The notes under the pieces: model-generated
What the model saw: the letters and a program-made list of their open reading frames with translations, nothing else
Databases searched by the model: none
Told to the model about the DNA's origin: nothing
Assembly (NCBI GenBank): GCA_012797825.1
Contig: JAAZOI010000005.1
Span: 1 to 8,004, forward strand
Source of the DNA: Eubacteriaceae bacterium
Lineage (GTDB): Bacteria; Bacillota; Clostridia; Eubacteriales; UBA1433
DNA: 8,004 bases
Direction: 5' to 3'
Program-made: the position numbers and the translations under genes
Part shown: piece by piece, positions 6,065-8,004 of the stretch
How positions within the stretch are numbered: the first letter of the stretch is position 1
Layout of the letters: the number at the start of each line of letters is the position of its first letter

Positions 6065-6769
6065 ATGAATAATTCACTTTCAATGAGATTAAAAAAAACA
6101 GCACAGTGCGCTTACGGTTTAGAAAATATTGCCGACATCGGCTCGGATCATTCTTATCTTGCAAAATATCTGTTGGATAATAATATGATATCATATGCGC
6201 TTTGCGTGGAAGCTGTTTTGGGACCGTATAATAAATCGGTTGTAAATTTAAAAGATTATATAAGCAAAGGTAAAGCCGACGTTATTTTATCTAATGGTAT
6301 TGACGATGTATGCCCCGAAAATATTGACGGAATAGTAATTGCCGGAATGGGCGGAAATTTAATATTGGAAATACTTTCAAAGCATAAACAAAAAATAACG
6401 AAATTCAAAAGACTTATACTCCAGCCCCAAAACGCTCAGGCCGATGTTCGAAAATTTCTTCACAACTGCGGTTTTGAAATTACAGATGAATCTGTCGTGT
6501 ATGAAAAAAATAAATTTTACGAGATTATATGCGCAGAACCGACAGATAAAATAAGCGTAAGAGAAGAAATATACTACGAAATACCACTGCTTTGCGTGCT
6601 TAATAAAAGCGAAGAAATTTGTGATTTTATAAGATTTAAACAGCAAAAACTAAACAAAATAATTACATCATGCCAAGATAAAAACACAAAATTGTCGCAA
6701 AAGCGCATCGATGACGCTGTTGCTAAAATTAAAGATTTAGAGGTTGTATTAAAATGTCTGCAAAATTAA
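6065..6769 (+). CDS. trmK: tRNA (adenine(22)-N(1))-methyltransferase TrmK
   Basis: TrmK uses S-adenosylmethionine to methylate N1 of adenine 22 in the D-loop of tRNAs, mainly tRNA-Ser and tRNA-Tyr types in Bacillus. The 234-residue protein has the family's Rossmann-like signatures: SMRLKKTAQ at the start, ADIGSDHSYLAKYL (23-36, SAM-binding loop), E49 at the end of the second strand with GPYNKS after it, IAGMGGNLI (92-100) and LILQPQNA (117-124, the catalytic-region motif), then KFYEI (150-154). A helical C-terminal part (about 160-234) completes the usual form. The ATG has only a weak AAAGAG eight bases upstream; M7 is an alternative start without a better site. It is 39 bases after the CmpB gene and overlaps the next gene by 16 bases. 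The trmK-nif3 pair is conserved in Firmicutes. Confidence 0.93.
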   Translation: MNNSLSMRLKKTAQCAYGLENIADIGSDHSYLAKYLLDNNMISYALCVEAVLGPYNKSVVNLKDYISKGKADVILSNGIDDVCPENIDGIVIAGMGGNLILEILSKHKQKITKFKRLILQPQNAQADVRKFLHNCGFEITDESVVYEKNKFYEIICAEPTDKISVREEIYYEIPLLCVLNKSEEICDFIRFKQQKLNKIITSCQDKNTKLSQKRIDDAVAKIKDLEVVLKCLQN

Positions 6770-7773
6770 AAGACATAATTACTTGCCTGAACAAATATTA
6801 CGACGTAAAGACGCAGGAGAGCTGGGATAACAGCGGGCTTGCATGCGGTGAATCAGACAGCGATATTACAAATATTATTTTATGCCTTGATGTCACCGAT
6901 GAGATTATTGACAATGCGATTAATGCAGGTTCAAATCTGATAATCTCACACCACCCGATAATATTCAGCCCCCTTTACTCTCTTGCAGAACACGGCTATA
7001 AAGAAAAACTTTTAATAAAAGCCATAAAAAATAATATTGCTATTTACTGTCTCCACACACCTGCGGACAAAGCGCGTAACGGAATAAATTACGCCAACGC
7101 AGAAAAACTCGGTCTTTCAAACATTTCCCCCGTTAAGTGCAAAGATAATATTTTATATAAAATTCAATTTATCTGTAAAAATGATAAATTGGACATAACA
7201 TCCGAATTTTTAAAAAAGATGGGATGCTTTAACATTTTTACATTTAATGATGCTACGGGCAGAATTGTCATAAATGCTAGCGTGACAAATGCAAATCTTG
7301 ACTTATGCGCAAATACTATAAAAGATACTTTTGGAGCGGAAACGGTTGATATATATGAAACATTTAATCTTGGCGCTGATTTATGCAATTTTGTTATCGG
7401 GGAAATTGAGGAGATAAGCGCGTATGATTTTATAAAAAAAGTAAAAATTGCATTCGGACTTAAACATATATTTGCAGGCGGATATATGGAGCACAGCATA
7501 AAAAAAGTTGCGGTTTGCGGCGGAGCGGGAAAATCTTTTATAAATGACGCCATTTCATACGGATGTGACTCATATGTTACCGGCGATTTATCCCACCATG
7601 ACTATCAGATGGCATACGAAAATAAAATCATGCTTATAGACGCCACTCATTACGCCAGCGAAAAAGTATTTTTAGAAATTATAAAAAATACGCTTATTGA
7701 CGAAAAAATCGGCTTTAATGATGATAACATTAAATGTGTTGACCAGCAAGAATATTTCAGCAAAATAATATAA
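6754..7773 (+). CDS. Nif3/YqfO-like dinuclear metal-binding protein
   Basis: This belongs to the Nif3/YqfO/YbgI family, ring-shaped hexamers with a two-metal centre; members are often named GTP cyclohydrolase I type 2, but the cellular role is unsettled. The metal ligands can be placed by comparison with YbgI: H66 and H67 in ISHHP, D105 in HTPAD, H299 and E303 in DATHYASE. HTPAD and DATHYASE differ a little from the commoner HTNLD and D-x-GHY-x-(T/S)E, but all ligands are kept. The middle part, about 130-225, corresponds to the PII/CutA-like insert of long Firmicutes forms. Length, 339 residues, is slightly below B. subtilis YqfO. TGDLSHHD (276-283) is a further family motif. ATG has AGAGGT nine bases upstream, inside the end of trmK. 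Confidence 0.9.
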   Translation: MSAKLKDIITCLNKYYDVKTQESWDNSGLACGESDSDITNIILCLDVTDEIIDNAINAGSNLIISHHPIIFSPLYSLAEHGYKEKLLIKAIKNNIAIYCLHTPADKARNGINYANAEKLGLSNISPVKCKDNILYKIQFICKNDKLDITSEFLKKMGCFNIFTFNDATGRIVINASVTNANLDLCANTIKDTFGAETVDIYETFNLGADLCNFVIGEIEEISAYDFIKKVKIAFGLKHIFAGGYMEHSIKKVAVCGGAGKSFINDAISYGCDSYVTGDLSHHDYQMAYENKIMLIDATHYASEKVFLEIIKNTLIDEKIGFNDDNIKCVDQQEYFSKII

Positions 7774-7824
7774 TACCAAGATTTATTTGCAGATTATGCT
7801 CTGTAAAAAAGTAAGGAAGATTAT

Positions 7825-8004
7825 ATGAAAAAATTAAGCGCCGTTATTATTTTCTTAATTCTATTAATATTATGCATTCCTTTTGCATTAAGCGCGGAAG
7901 AAAAACCGGACGAAATTAATATTGTTTTTACAAACGATATGCACTCCCATCTTGATACTGAAATAATCAACAGCAACGGATCAATTGTTCAAAAGGGCGG
8001 TTTC
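7825..8004 (+). CDS. Secreted 5'-nucleotidase / metallophosphoesterase, N-terminal 60 residues (cut by window edge)
   Basis: The gene runs off the right edge after 60 codons. Residues 1-24 are a classical signal peptide: MKKL, a hydrophobic core of leucine and isoleucine, then ALSA before EE as a signal peptidase I site. C17 in LILC does not make a good lipobox. The mature part begins with INIVFTNDMHSHL (31-43), the first metal-binding motif (D38, H40) of the UshA/5'-nucleotidase group of calcineurin-like phosphoesterases, which hydrolyse nucleotides or cyclic nucleotides outside the cell. GxF near the end (G58-G59-F60) fits the usual G-G-x region that follows. ATG is preceded by AAGGA at seven bases. 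It lies 51 bases after the Nif3 gene with no terminator between. Confidence 0.85.
   Translation, partial: MKKLSAVIIFLILLILCIPFALSAEEKPDEINIVFTNDMHSHLDTEIINSNGSIVQKGGF

Noticed and set aside
6377..7553. Minus-strand open frames opposite trmK and the Nif3 gene
   Set aside because: Both are shadows of conserved genes with complete motifs on the plus strand.
7774..7824. Gap between the Nif3 gene and the 5'-nucleotidase gene examined for a terminator or promoter
   Set aside because: I found no hairpin with a T-run and no pair of promoter boxes of usable quality in these 51 bases.
1..8004. Search for insertion sequences, CRISPR arrays, tRNA or rRNA genes and defence-system genes
   Set aside because: No terminal repeats, transposase, regularly spaced repeats or cloverleaf-like sequence were seen; the gene content is mostly conserved chromosomal housekeeping.

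Overview
The window looks like a chromosomal stretch from a low-GC Gram-positive bacterium of the class Clostridia, probably a strict anaerobe. The evidence is the AT-rich base composition (judged by eye, not counted), the strong purine-rich ribosome binding sites, and the gene content: RecU (the Firmicutes-type Holliday junction resolvase), TrmK next to a YqfO/Nif3 protein, a CmpB-family membrane protein, and a VorD/VorB ferredoxin-linked 2-oxoacid oxidoreductase. I cannot name a species. The window holds ten complete or partial-looking real genes plus one cut gene at each edge counted among them, in three transcription units. I see no mobile element, tRNA, rRNA or CRISPR array.

Region 1 (1-560, minus strand). 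The start of vorB (cut by the left edge) lies directly behind a small 2[4Fe-4S] ferredoxin subunit, vorD. A possible promoter and a cre-like site lie just upstream of vorD. The 227-base gap at 332-558 is the longest non-coding stretch. It holds that promoter, a 14-base palindrome and a 34-base perfect palindrome that should terminate the next operon.

Region 2 (559-4362, minus strand). Four genes are packed as one operon, read from right to left: a 605-residue membrane-anchored protein with ankyrin-like repeats and an HEFSH zinc-protease motif, an RluA-family pseudouridine synthase, recU, and rnhA. Gaps are 30 and 4 bases, followed by a 4-base overlap. Two of the four genes start with TTG. The operon therefore appears to join one extracytoplasmic protease-like protein to three nucleic-acid housekeeping enzymes.

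Region 3 (4504-8004, plus strand). A divergent promoter region (4363-4503) separates this unit from the operon above. Its genes are a four-helix membrane protein of unknown function, a CmpB-family membrane protein with a long charged cytoplasmic tail, trmK (tRNA A22 methyltransferase), a Nif3/YqfO dinuclear-metal protein overlapping trmK by 16 bases, and the first 60 codons of a secreted 5'-nucleotidase-like metallophosphoesterase. No convincing terminator lies between them, so read-through along the whole set is plausible.

Most of the window is ordinary conserved gene content. The item most worth a second look is the ankyrin/metalloprotease protein at 2545-4362, which I cannot assign to a described system.
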